From Phragmites australis (Eukaryota > Streptophyta > Magnoliopsida > Poales > Poaceae), in contig NC_084921.1 of NCBI RefSeq assembly GCF_958298935.1, positions 3,606,001 to 3,670,000 on the forward strand: DNA of 64,000 bases. Direction: 5' to 3'. Positions 11,701-22,725 of this stretch are shown here, in pieces. A model generated the notes under the pieces. It did no database searches and was not told where the DNA came from. It worked only from the letters and a program-made list of their open reading frames with translations. Each line of letters starts with the position of its first letter. Position 1 is the stretch's first letter. The position numbers and the translations under genes are program-made.

Positions 11701-11999
11701 CATCATCAGGGGTTGCTTGATTCTAAAGGTAGTCCGAGATCTGATCCATCCTGGCCATACCCGAATTGAGCAAGGTGACCACATGATGGCTGCCTGAGGC
11801 TGATGGCACCGAGGGAGGTGTTGCCTCTAAAGGTGTTGCCTCGGGTGCTCCATTTTTGAGCGGAGTATCCCCTTCACCTTGGCCTGAGACCACGGTGGAT
11901 GATCATGAGAGTCTTTCTTCAAAGACTCCGACCAGGACAGGTTGACCAGAAGAAGCTAGACGGGCCAGCTCATCGGCTAGAAAGTTGTCCTTGCGAGGG

Positions 12000-13700
12000 A
12001 CGTGTTTGACCTCAAAGCCGATGAAGCGCCGCTCTATTCTTCTCACTTAGGTGAGGTATGCCACCATCGTTGGGTCAGAGCACTGAAACTCCTTTTGCAC
12101 CTGGTTCACGACTATAAGCGAGTCCCTTATCGCCAACAGTCATTTAATCCCATGTGTGCAGGCTGCTCGCATTTCAGACAAGAGGCTCTCATATTCAGTA
12201 GTGTTATTAGTTGCTGGAAAATATAATTGAACTACGTACCTGAGGATGTCATCGGTGAGTGAGGTCATAAGCACTCCTGCCTCAACTCTCTTCAGTGTGA
12301 ACGATCTGTCAAAGTGCATGGTCCAGTGCTCGTCTGCCTTTAGTCACGGTACCTGCTCGGACTTGACGGACGACCACTCAGCTACAAAATCGACCAGTGC
12401 CTGGGACTTGATAGAAGTTTGGGGGGTGAACTGGAGGTCGAATCCCCTGAGATCTACTACCCATTTTGCCATTCTTCCTGTCGCATATCTATTAGGGAGA
12501 ATTTCCCTAATTGGGAACGAGGAAATGACCTTGATTTTGTGAGCCTTGAGGTAATGTCTGAGCTTGCGAGAGGATATTAGGATGGCGTATAGCCGTTTCT
12601 GAGCTTGTGGGTACCGAGCCTTCGCGTCGTGCAGGACCTCATTGACGTAATATACTGGTCGTCGGAGGCCATCTCGCTCGACAACCAGGACCGCGCTTGC
12701 GACCTGTGGTGTTGAGGCAACATAGAGAAAGAGCTCCTCGTTGGGTTGAGGCGCGGTTAGTCTAGGAGGGGAGGAGAGGTACCTTTTGAGTTCTTGGAAT
12801 GTTGTTTCTACCTCTGGCATCCACTAGAAGATGTCATTTTTCTTCAGGAGTTTGAAGAGTGGCAGTCCCCTGTTTCCTAGCCTTGAGATTAACCTACTCA
12901 GAGCAGCAATGCATCCAGTTAGCTTTTGTACCTATTTTAACCTGGTCGGGGATCGCATCTGGTCGATTGCCCTGATCTTGTTAGGGTTTGCTTCTATCCC
13001 CCGCTGGGATACGAGGAATCCGAGCAACTTCCCTGACGGAACTCCGAACGTACACTTCTTCGGGTTCAGCTTTATGCGGTACTTTTGGAGATTGTCAAAT
13101 GTTTCTTGGAGATCTGTGATCAGGTCTGTATTGGTTTTGCTTTTGACGACCACATCGTCTACGTATGCCTCGACGTTTCATCCAAGCTGTGGTCACAGAA
13201 CGATTTGAATACACCGCTGGTAAGTGGCACCGGCGCTTTTTAAGCCGAAAGATATTTTTACATAACAAAAGACCCCAAAGGGTGTAACAAAAGCTATTTT
13301 TTCTTCATCTTTCCTATACAAACTAATTTGATGGTACCCCGATCGTTCATCTAAGAAACATAATAGATCACTGTCGGTAGTTGATTCAACCAGCTAATCG
13401 ATTCGGGGAAGTGGGGAAAGATCCTTCATGCATGCCTTGTTGAGGTCGGTGAAGTCGACGCACATTCTCCACCCACCATTGTGCTTCCGGACCATGACTG
13501 GGTTAGCAAACCATTCTGGGTACTGCACCTTCCGTATGAAGCCTGCTTTGAGGAGCTTATCGATCTCCTAACAAAGTGCTTCCTTTCGGTCGGCTGCGAA
13601 CTGACGCACTTTCTGCTTTACTGGTCATACATCTGGTCGTATAGACAGCTTATGCTCGATCGCACCCCTGGGGACTCCAGGCATATCAGATGGACTCCAT
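12000..13700 (-). pseudogene. Gypsy 1 reverse transcriptase and RNase H
   Basis: The minus strand near 13150 reads EAYVDDVVVKSK, the RT catalytic box. It continues at 12932-13153 with NLQKYRIKLNPKKCTFGV and GFLVSQRGIEANP. The connection/RNase H-like part is at 12344-12820 ([20 protein letters not shown], then [18 protein letters not shown]). A second RNase H-type segment follows to about 12000 (LHFDGSFTLKR, TTEYESLLSEMRAA). Stops interrupt the frame at several places. Confidence 0.87.
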
Positions 13701-13835
13701 GAAAAGAAGTTCGCATTCGCCCGGAGGAAGGTGACGAGCGTGAGTTCCTATTTGGGGTCCAGGGCGGCCCCTATCTGGATCAACCTGGTTGGGTTGGTGT
13801 CGTTCAGACTTACTGCCTTGAGCCAATCGTCGGGG

Positions 13836-14519
13836 CTAGCGACGATATGGGCTTGTTCCGGCCGCCCGCTGGGTTCCATGGTGAAGGGATGTGATCCAGG
13901 AGTCAGTTCGACCATGTCGAGGCTCCTCTTGTCGTAGTGCAGGGCTGTCTTGGCATTTGCCAGCAATAGTGATGGCCCCAGTTGGCCCAGGGATTTTGAT
14001 CGCCTGGTATGCGTAGTGGGTAATGGCCACAAACTGGGCCATCGCTAGTCGGCCTAGGATCACGTTATACGCGGTCCCGAAATCGGCCACATCGAAAAGG
14101 ACTCTTTCGATCCTGAATTTGTCCGGCGAGCCGGAGGTGACGGGCAACTCGATTTGTCCCAGTGGCTTGGCCAAGGAGCCCGGAGTGATCCCAAAGAAAG
14201 GTGGGGATGTCCTCAACGAGCTTCTCAGAATCTGTAGGGCGTTTAGTGCATCGGCGAAGAGGAGGTTGATCAAGCTACCGCCATCGACGGGCATGTGGCC
14301 CAGGCGGATGTTTTGTACCGTGGGTTCGACCACGATGGGGTAGCGACCAGGGCATCGGACGCATGCGGGGTGGTCAGCTTGGTTGAAAGTGAGCAGGACC
14401 TCCGACAACTTAAGGCGTAGGATTGGGTCTGATGTGGTTTCCCACACCTCCCGGACCACCAACTTGTATTCCCTATTAGATGAATATGTCGCGATGCCTC
14501 TGAAGATGTGATGGACCAT
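13836..14519 (-). pseudogene. Gypsy 1 aspartic protease region
   Basis: A 227-residue open frame with VDGGSLINLLFADAL, which corresponds to the retropepsin active site in TAT/Ogre-type elements, followed by FDVADFGTAYNVILGRLAMA, the second conserved strand region (ILGR). It lies between gag and RT on the same strand. The last ~60 residues appear shifted relative to the family. It would process the element polyprotein if intact. Confidence 0.82.
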
Positions 14520-14549
14520 ATGATCGGCCTACTAGTACCCTAGTGTCGA

Positions 14550-16183
14550 CTAGTCGGGGGTGACCCCGTCCTTATCGTCATCGTCGTGCTTGTACTTGCG
14601 CTCTCTGAGCTCCTGGTCGATGATGCCTCGCACGACCTTGCATTCGGTTAGGTCATGGGTGTCCGTACGGTGGATCAGGTAGTAGCCCCAACCCTCTTTC
14701 TCGTCTTTCTTTTCGAAGTGTCGGCGTGTTAGGCCAGTTTGCTCGACCACCAAGACTTCAGGAGGTCCGGCCTTGCACTTGCTCTTCTTGTCCTTCCAGT
14801 TGACCCCTTTGGCAGGGGCAGGTCATTTGGACGTAGGTCGTGGTCTGGTGTCGATCTGTCGCTCCCGGGCCTCAGTGGCATGTGCGCACTTATCCGCGAG
14901 CTCGAAGAGCTCGGTTGTGCTTCAGAATACCCGGGTGGCCAGCTTCTTGTTTTTGGTCTTTAACCACCTATTTAAACGCTATGATCAAGAATTCTCCTGT
15001 GATCCTTTGAATGGTATTCCGACATTCAATGAAACACCGGATGAAGTCTCGCAACGACTCTCCTTGTCGCTGCTGGATCTGATATAGGTCGTCCTCGACC
15101 CCAGGTCGGGCGTAGGTCCCCTGAAAGTTAACGACGAACTGGTCACATAGATCCTCCCAGGAGTGAACCGAACCATGAGGGAGGTTCATCAGCCAAGACC
15201 GGGCAGAACCGGTCAGGGCAGTAGGGAAATAGTTGGCCATAACCTTCCCATGACCTCCCGTAGCTTGCACCATGGTGGTGTAGATCTGCAAGAATTCTTC
15301 CAGGTTGGTTGAGCCATCATACTTCTCAACTAGGACCGGCCGAAACTTGTCTGGCCAGTGCACTTCACATAACCTGATAGATGGGGCATTACACCCTGTC
15401 TTGTAATGGGGAGCCACTTGTTGTTGGGTGGCGGCGCGCACCTGGGGAGAGAGAATGGCGGTCTCAGGGTCCCGGTGAAGGGGTGGAGCCGTTTGATGCC
15501 TCCCTGCAAGGGGTAGGCGTGCGACAGGGCTGCTTGCCCTTTTCCTGCTCACGCTGAGCCCTATCCTCCTGCTCTCTAGTGGCCACCTGGCCTTGGATCA
15601 CACCCTGGAGGTCACGTTGGCGCAGAGAGTTATGCAGGTCGGAGGGTTGGCTGTCCTGACATGGAGGTGAACCACGAGTACTCCCCTGGGATGGGGAAGC
15701 ACGGGACCTATTCCGACGTGGGCCCTGTTGTGACCCCTGGCGACCGAGACCCTCACCGGCCCTTGCAATAGACGTAGTGCATGTTGACGTGGTCTGGCAC
15801 CAGGTGGTCTCGACCAAGAGGGCAAGATCATGCAGCCATGGTGCCACAGGCGAGCCCTCCGAGACAGGTACCGGTGGGTGGCTGAGGAGGATCCGTAGGG
15901 TCTATAGGTTCTGCACCAGCGTCATGGTCTCGTAATCGAGACACTGGGCCCAGAGCGGCAATAAGTCGCGATTTGGGGAACCCTCGATGTTTAGGTGGTA
16001 CGATGGCCTAGGCAACAACGCCATCGTGGATTGTGCTATGTGTAGGGACTCCTCAGGACGATGCTGGGGATGTGAGGGTTGTCCAGCGCTAGGCTGGTTT
16101 CCCTCTGGGCGTAAAGTCGGGGGTTCGCCACCAGCGTTTGATGCGTTTGGGCCTTCAGTGCCTCCCACTGTATGGTCCGCCAT
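14550..16183 (-). pseudogene. Gypsy 1 gag
   Basis: Starts with ATG at 16183 (MADHTVGGTEG) and continues in broken frames. An arginine/glutamine-rich linker is at 15464-15847. The capsid-like core at 14968-15552 reads KYDGSTNLEEFLQIYTTMVQ, then ANYFPTALTGSARSWL, DQFVVNF and RQGESLRDFI, the retrotransposon gag family signature. A further piece at 14550-14753 precedes the protease. Confidence 0.82.
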
Positions 16184-16387
16184 GTAAACCTCACGTTGGG
16201 TCTCAGAGCTCTTAGACTCCGGCTAGGTGTCCCATCCGTGGAGCACTCCAGGTTCATCAGGGTGGTACCCCATGATGAACACCTCGCGGCGGCTGGGGTC
16301 CTCAGAATGGGGCTCAACGGTTGTCGTGGATTCGGCCATGGGTTGCCTGATCAAGTTTTTTTTCAAACTTGCTCAACGACAAAATGC

Positions 16388-16410
16388 GCCCCCCTACCTA
16401 GCACACCAAA
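16388..16410 (-). other. Gypsy 1 primer-binding site region
   Basis: Directly inside the LTR the minus strand reads TTTGGTGTGCTAGGTAGGGG. This resembles the TGGCGCGCCAGGTAGGGG-type primer site of TAT elements with some substitutions. Confidence 0.65.
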
Positions 16411-17358
16411 TGTCAAGGGTAAATCCCTGACAGTGATTCTGGGGTATGATGGACAGTGGGCACGTGGACAATGTTTCAGGAAACGGGTTTGTGTGTGTGT
16501 TCGGTGGACTAAGGGACACAAGGAGTTATACAGGTTCGAGCCTCCCAGAGGATAAGAGCCTACGTCCTGTTTGTGTTATGAAGTATCTCAGTTGATTACA
16601 GATGATGTTTTTTGCTAGTTCCCCACTCCTCCCTTAGGAATGAGGCCCTCGTCCCTTTATATAGTAGGGAGCACTTGCATGCGGGTCAAACAGAAAGGCA
16701 TCTGCTCATCCAAATATCTAATCCAAACCATCATTACGGAGGATCAGGCATGCCCACTTGCTTTGAGGGCACTATGTGTCTAGTTGACGTGCGTTTAATG
16801 CCACGGGACGGGACAATGCCCTTTTGTGCTGATTCCATCCACTTGCGTGGTCAGGCTGCTGATGACGTCCCATCGGCCATGCGCTATCGTGTTTTCCTGC
16901 AAAGTTCTTTCCCACAGAATTAATGCTACGAGATGGGAAAGTGCCCTTCTACGCCGACCCCATCCACTTGCCTAGTCGGGCTGCTGACAACATCCCATCT
17001 ACCGTGCGCCGCCGTGCCGGCCTACAAAGTTCTACCCTGCCGCATTTAATGCTACGGGATGGGACAATGCTCAACTGTGCCGTCCATGACTTCGTTCTCT
17101 GGTGCTGGTGCCTGGGGAAAGAAAACACTTGACTGGATATTAGCAACTCCACTCTAGACATGTTGCGTCAAATTTGGCCCTCCGACCAGTTGGGCTGGTC
17201 GTGGGTGTAAGCGATTGTATACGGAGACTGGTCGGGCGGGCGTTAGACTGGTCGCTATGGTCACACGATCGACCAGACTTCGTGGTGTATGCTGCTCTAG
17301 TTGTTAGGTCCCCTGTGAAGCCCGTTAGCCAGGGTACCCATTACTTAATACATTGACA
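16411..17358 (-). repeat. Gypsy 1 5' LTR (948 bp)
   Basis: TGTCAAGGG...TTGACA ends. Matches the solo LTR 18623-19630 in inverted orientation and 8587-9158 directly. Contains only a short TG run at 16491-16500 where the solo LTR has a long CA microsatellite. Internal near-repeats of a unit around tttaatgctacgggatggga occur about every 120 bases. Confidence 0.88.
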
Positions 17359-18376
17359 ATAGGGGCAAATTGCCAAAAATCAACTAGAGCAAGAATATAT
17401 GCAAAAAGTAAAGAAGACAAGAATTTGTATCCCGAAGTTCGACCACTCCACAAAGAGACGCCTACGTCTCCGTTGAGGAGCTCACAAAAATCTGGGTCTC
17501 TTTCAACGCTTTCCTCACTCAAGTGACCACCAACATCAATTTATGGTTGCTTACTCAAATCGTTGGGGTAATACAAACTTCTCAGGGCACTCCACAAGCT
17601 TGGGTGCTCTCCGAAAAACACCGAACTGTCTAGGAGCTCAAGGCTCGAAGAGTAAAGAACGCGGATCGATGGCTTGACGATAAACACAAGTGCTTAAGAT
17701 TGGATTTAAGCTCACTAGCTCTTAGTCTCACTCTCCCAACCCTACTCTCTAAATCTTCAAAGATTTAAGGCTTTAGAGGAGTTAGGAGGGCTATTGAATG
17801 CCAATGAATGAGTTTGTCCATGAGTTGTTCAGCAGCAAATGGAGATGAGGGTATTAATACCCTCCTCCTCAAAAACTAGCTGTTACTGTGCTTTTTGAAC
17901 TAACTTAGAGTATCTGGGTCAACCCGGAGACTCCGGGTTGGCACAAATCGCACAGCTAAGAGTCTGTCCGGAACCCAACCTGAAGGGTCCAGATGAACAC
18001 AGAATCCCGGAGTATCCGATCCAACCCTGAGACTCCGGGTTCAGACAAAAAACAGCACTTTCCCAGTGTCCACGGATTATTGTGTCTCTCAAATTTTTGT
18101 TCTAAAAGGATACTTGAGCACTGAGACACCATGAAAACTATCAATACACGTCTCTCTCGATAGAGCGGCATTCCTAAACTTAAATTCGAAAATAAAGTGA
18201 GTTAAAACCTATTGAGTGATTACATACCGCTTCTCTTTTCTTTTGAGCAACGTCATCGTCGTTTAACTTCTCCATCGGAACTAAAACATGTTCATAACCT
18301 CAATAAACATGTTAGTCCCTTAATCGTTTGTCATCAATTAGCCAAAACCCACATAGGGGGCTTAGATGTATTTTTA
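17359..18376 (-). repeat. Copia 1 3' LTR, main part
   Basis: Aligns with 27521-28568 of the 5' LTR. The outermost 44 bases of this LTR are at 8511-8554; about 200 bases that should lie between are missing, lost at the left junction of the nested Gypsy. Contains the perfect 19-base palindrome AACCCGGAGACTCCGGGTT at 17921-17939. Confidence 0.88.
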
Positions 18377-18396
18377 ATCTCCCCCTTTTGATGATT
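18377..18396 (-). other. Copia 1 polypurine tract
   Basis: The minus strand reads AAAAGGGGGAGAT immediately before the 3' LTR at 18376, the plus-strand primer of reverse transcription. Confidence 0.85.
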
Positions 18397-18622
18397 GATG
18401 ACAACACGATTAAAGCATATAAAAGATAATTCAATTAAAGATTTTTGAATTCTAAGGAATATGACGAGCTCCCCCTAAATGTGTGCATTTATTGAAATTT
18501 GAGTTTGAGATCAAATGCATATATAATGGAATTTTTACGAGAGCTCCCCCTATATCTTAGCATCCATGGGGTGCAACTAGTGTGACTGAACATGATACAC
18601 GAAAATCGTATGACATGGTATA

Positions 18623-19475
18623 TGTGAGTGTATTAAGTAAAGGGGTACCCTGGCTAATGGGCTCCACATGGGACCTAACAACTAGAGCAACATACACAGC
18701 GAAGTCTGGTCGATCGTGCGACCACAACGATCAGTCTAACGCTCACCCGACCAGTCTCCCTATACCATCGCTTACACCCGCGACTAGCCCCACTGATCAC
18801 AGGGCAAGATTTGACGTAACCTGTCCAGAGCGCAGTTGCTAATATCCACTCGAGTGTTTTTTCTCCAGGCACCAGCACCAGAGGACGAAGTCATAGACGA
18901 CACAGTTAAGCATTGTCCAATCCCGTAGCATTAAATGCGGTGGGGAAGAACTTTGCAAGCCGGCACGACGGATGGGACGTTGTCAGCAACCTGACCAGGC
19001 AAGTGGATGGAGTCAACGCAGAAGGGCATTGTCCTGTCCCGTAGCATTAAATGTTGCGGAATAGAACTTTGCAGGCCGACATGGTGGCACACAGTGGATA
19101 GGACGTCATCTGCATCCTGACCAGGCAAGTGGATGGAGTCGGCACAAAAGGGCCTTGTCCCGTCCCATGGTATTAAACGCACAACAACTAGATGCATGGT
19201 GCCCTCAGAGCAAGTGGGCACGCTTGGTCATCCGTAATGATGGTTTGGATTAGATATTTGGATGAGCAGAGGCCTTTCTGTTTGGACCCACATGTAAGTG
19301 CTCCTCCTGCCTACTATGTAAAGGGACGAGGGCCTCGTCCCTAAGGAAGGAGCAGGGAAATAGCAAAAGACATCATCTGTAATCAACCGAGATCCTTCAT
19401 AACACACACAGTAAGTAGGGCTATTATCCTCCGGGAGGCCCGAACTTGTATTACTCCTTGTGTCCCCTAGTCCAC

Positions 19476-19556
<81 letters not shown>

Positions 19557-19630
19557 GTTTCCTGAAACATTGTGCACATGCCCATTGTTCATCATACCTC
19601 AGAATCACTGTCAGGGATTTACCCTCGACA
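18623..19630 (+). mobile_element. Solo LTR of the Gypsy 1 family, inverted
   Basis: Begins TGTGAGTGTATTAAGTAAAG and ends TTTACCCTCGACA, the reverse complement arrangement of 16411-17358. It is flanked by the 5-bp target duplication gtata (18618-18622 and 19631-19635). No internal region remains, so it arose by LTR-LTR recombination after insertion into Copia 1. It carries a CA microsatellite of about 75 bases at 19479-19553. Confidence 0.92.
19479..19553. repeat. (CA)n microsatellite in solo LTR
   Basis: About 37 uninterrupted CA units. The sister LTR at 16491-16500 has only about 5-6 TG units at the homologous place. Confidence 0.97.
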
Positions 19631-19972
19631 GTATATCACATAACAAAAGAAAGAGAAAAACAAACATTACATCAAGAATCGCATCGCATAGCAATGATCC
19701 AACACTAACGACTTAAGTACTTATAAATTAAAAGTACAGCATCAGGCACACCACACATAGTCATCACAGATTATTACAATAGGCTTACATGTTCAACGGA
19801 AGCGATAAAGATTTGAATACATAAAAGAGAGGACACATTGCCCAGAACCCGGAGACTTTGGGTCAACCCGGATACTCCAGGTTGGAGCAGAACAGAACAA
19901 CAGAATAGATTAGGCATTCTCTCCCCCTTTGGTATCAAGCACCAAAAAGGAAAGAGAAGCAAAGATGAAGAA

Positions 19973-21778
19973 CTACTCGTTGACTGCCTCAAATTCCTCG
20001 ACATCATCATCATCATCTCTGTTGCCATCATCATAATCATCATCATTATCATCAGCTCTCCCTAGGCCCTCCTCCTCATTCTCCTCATCATTAACCTCTT
20101 GAGCGTGTGAAGTCTCGGCAACAGCTTGAGCCTCATCATACCAAGCCCATGGATTGTCAAAGGCCTCGGGCTCGCTAATCTCTTCCTCGTAGGCAAGTGG
20201 AGAGCAAGGGTGTTGAATCCCCAAATGAGCATGAATGGTTTTTTGTCTCTCCTCTATCTTCCTCAACCTCACATTAGACTTGTCTTTGTGTTCCTTGATC
20301 TTCATGGCATTATGAGTGCAAACTCTGAATATAGCCTTGAGAGCATTCTTGATAAAATAAGGAGAGCCACATGAGGAAGATCGATGCTTCGGAGCTGCCC
20401 TTTGTGCACTTGAAGCCTCGGGTGGAGGAGAAGGCGGAGGTGTAGAGGATTTTGTGCTCACCAATCTCATCATGTAGGGATCATACTTTACTTCTTTGAA
20501 AAAGGTCTTCTCGGTGACCTTCTCAAGCATATACATGATGTACGGCGTATAAGCACAACTTTGGGTAGGAGAGTGTGATGTGGTATGAATCTCTTCCCAT
20601 ATAAAATCCACCACACTAAAAGGAGCGGCCTCATTAGATATCCTAGTGAGAAGGTTTCTTGAGATAACTTGTACCGTTGTGGCGTCTCCACTTTTTGGAG
20701 CCAATGTGAGACGGAACAAGGAGTTGACATATTTGTAAAAAGGCCTCACACCCGTAACCGTGCCGTGGGTCACCGTTCCATGATACTCATACATAAAGTC
20801 CATGTCTTCGGCGGAGAGTTGGTTCTCATTGTAAATATTGGTCTTCTGTCTATCTCGGATATCAAATCCAAATACATGAGCAAAAGCCCAATATGTAATC
20901 TTGTATTTCTCTCCCTCGATCATCCAGAACATGGTTTGATTATCCTCATGGTCATACCAAAGTGTTGCATAAAATTGAGCGATCGCCTCCTTACTTCAAT
21001 CACATTTCAAATCCATAAGGTCTTTGATCCTTTTCTCCTCACAACCTGCAATAACTTCATTGAAAACTGGATCATTCTTCCTTTCCATGTAATCCCAACC
21101 AATTTATTGCATTGGGGTTATCAGATTCTTCTTGGTGAGGATCACAGTTTCATAAAAATCTGCTTGGAAATCACTCAAAAGCGATGATCAGCCATACTTT
21201 TCACATATTCAAACGGATTCTCATATCTCTTCATTTTCAATTTGCTTGCCTTTTTCATGTAGTTCACAACTTGTCTGGGCATATCCATTGCCGTATGTGT
21301 CATGAGAGGCATGTGAAGCTTCAAAGGACCTAACATGGGACTTTCCTCTTCCTCAATCTCTTCTTACCTTTGAGTACTAGAACCGGAGGCCACGGCTTTT
21401 CCTTTGCCTCTATTTCTTGTTATTCCCCTTCCTCTTCCTCTTGCTCCTCGAGGTGCCAAAGCACCACCACGAGGTACATTGGCGGTTTGGACCGCCTCAT
21501 CAATCCGAATACCACCAGCTTGGGTTTCCTTCACCTTCCTAACAACCATGCTAACTCGCTCCTATCTACCACCACTGCCACTTCCGCTGCCACTGCCACT
21601 TCCGCTGCCACTGCCACCCCCAATCAGCTAGTTGCAAAGGGGCATCATCTTGAGCTTGTAGAACAAGCTTTTGCTTCAACCTCCTTTTATAGGCGAGACC
21701 TTTTTCCCTCTCATGAACCATCTTAATTACCCTGAGATATATATGGATGACATACATGAGATAGGAGAAAGATTGCAC
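19973..21778 (-). pseudogene. Extra ORF downstream of Copia 1 pol
   Basis: Three pieces on the pol strand: 21778-21566, 21549-21364 (basic RGRGRGITRNRGKGK) and a 319-residue open frame 20932-19973. The long piece begins FWMIEGEKYKITYWAFAHVF, has a central region with RPFYKYVNSLFRLTLAP, a proline/serine linker, a helix (NAMKIKEHKDKSNVRLRKIE) and a very acidic C-terminus (DDNDDDYDDG). No protease, RT or transmembrane segment is seen. Position (after RNase H, before the 3' LTR) matches the additional ORF of Sire-lineage Copia elements, which has been called env-like or a plant transposon protein; its role is unknown. Stops between the pieces indicate decay. Confidence 0.7.
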
Positions 21779-22725
21779 AAGAATTGGAGTGGAGGAACAA
21801 AAGATGATTGAGCAGACACTGGACAGCCCGGAGTAGCCGGGCCAACCCGGATATTCCCGGTAGCCCGACTCCGAAACAAAGACTAGGCTTTGGATGATTT
21901 ATCCAATACATTGCAAAACCCTTGGAGTATGTGGTTGTAGGATGGATAAGGAACATTTCTACCAAAGGAATTTGACTCTAGATTTAGACATTAAGAGATC
22001 GGGTTAAATGTTCTTGAGGAGTACCTTTAGGTCACACGATGCACACGATGCACCAAGAGTAGATCCAGAGGGAGGGCCGAAGAATCTTACCTAGAGTTGA
22101 AGGTGATTTGATGATGAACTCGCAAATTCCACAGTGGAGTCTTGAAATCGCCAGAGGGGGCTTCTCCACTGTGAGAGGGTGAAAGAGGAGTTGTAAAAGA
22201 TAAAGTGAAGGGGTAACTTCTCGGGGTAGATGAAAAAGTCTGGATGACCTGGAATATCTAGGTGAATTTGAAGACTTCAGGTTGGAAATTAATTCCAAAT
22301 CAAGAAGCTCTCCTGGAGGGGAACTCGGACCCTCCGAGTCGAGTGATAGTATCCGGAGACTCCCGGTGAACCCAGACACTCTGGGTACTGTCAACCCGAT
22401 AGAACAGAGAAGGTCCTGAAGACCTTCAAAATCCGGATACTCCGGGCCAAGCCGGATACTCCGGGTTCTGGAGATGACTGAACTTGAATTTTTGAGATGA
22501 GATTTGACACGGATCTTTTGGAGAGAGGATAGTTGGACATATAAGACATTTTTACTACTTGTGATCAGCCAACAAACAACAATACATAACTATAATCACA
22601 AGTAGCAAATTATGATCAAAAGATCAAAGAACCAAATATTTTTTAAAATAGCACACAAATGACATTTTTGCAAACTTCTAGCTATCAAAGCTATAAAGTT
22701 AATACAATCAATTGTGTGCAACATA

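Larger units (their letters stand above)
8587..17358 (-). mobile_element. TAT-type Gypsy retrotransposon nested in the Copia 1 LTR
   Basis: The 5' LTR (16411-17358) starts TGTCAAGGG and ends TTGACA on the plus strand. The 3' LTR (8587-9158) lacks about 380 bases of its outer end. Between them on the minus strand lie gag, protease, RT, RNase H and integrase in the Gypsy order. A TAT lineage assignment rests on the protease signature VDGGSLINLLF, the gag style and a plus-strand ORF remnant between pol and the 3' LTR. Many stops and frameshifts are present, so it is dead. The left target duplicate is lost with the deletion. Confidence 0.88.

Noticed and set aside
19460..19708. His-Thr and Cys-Val repeat frames
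   Set aside because: Translations of the CA microsatellite in the solo LTR.
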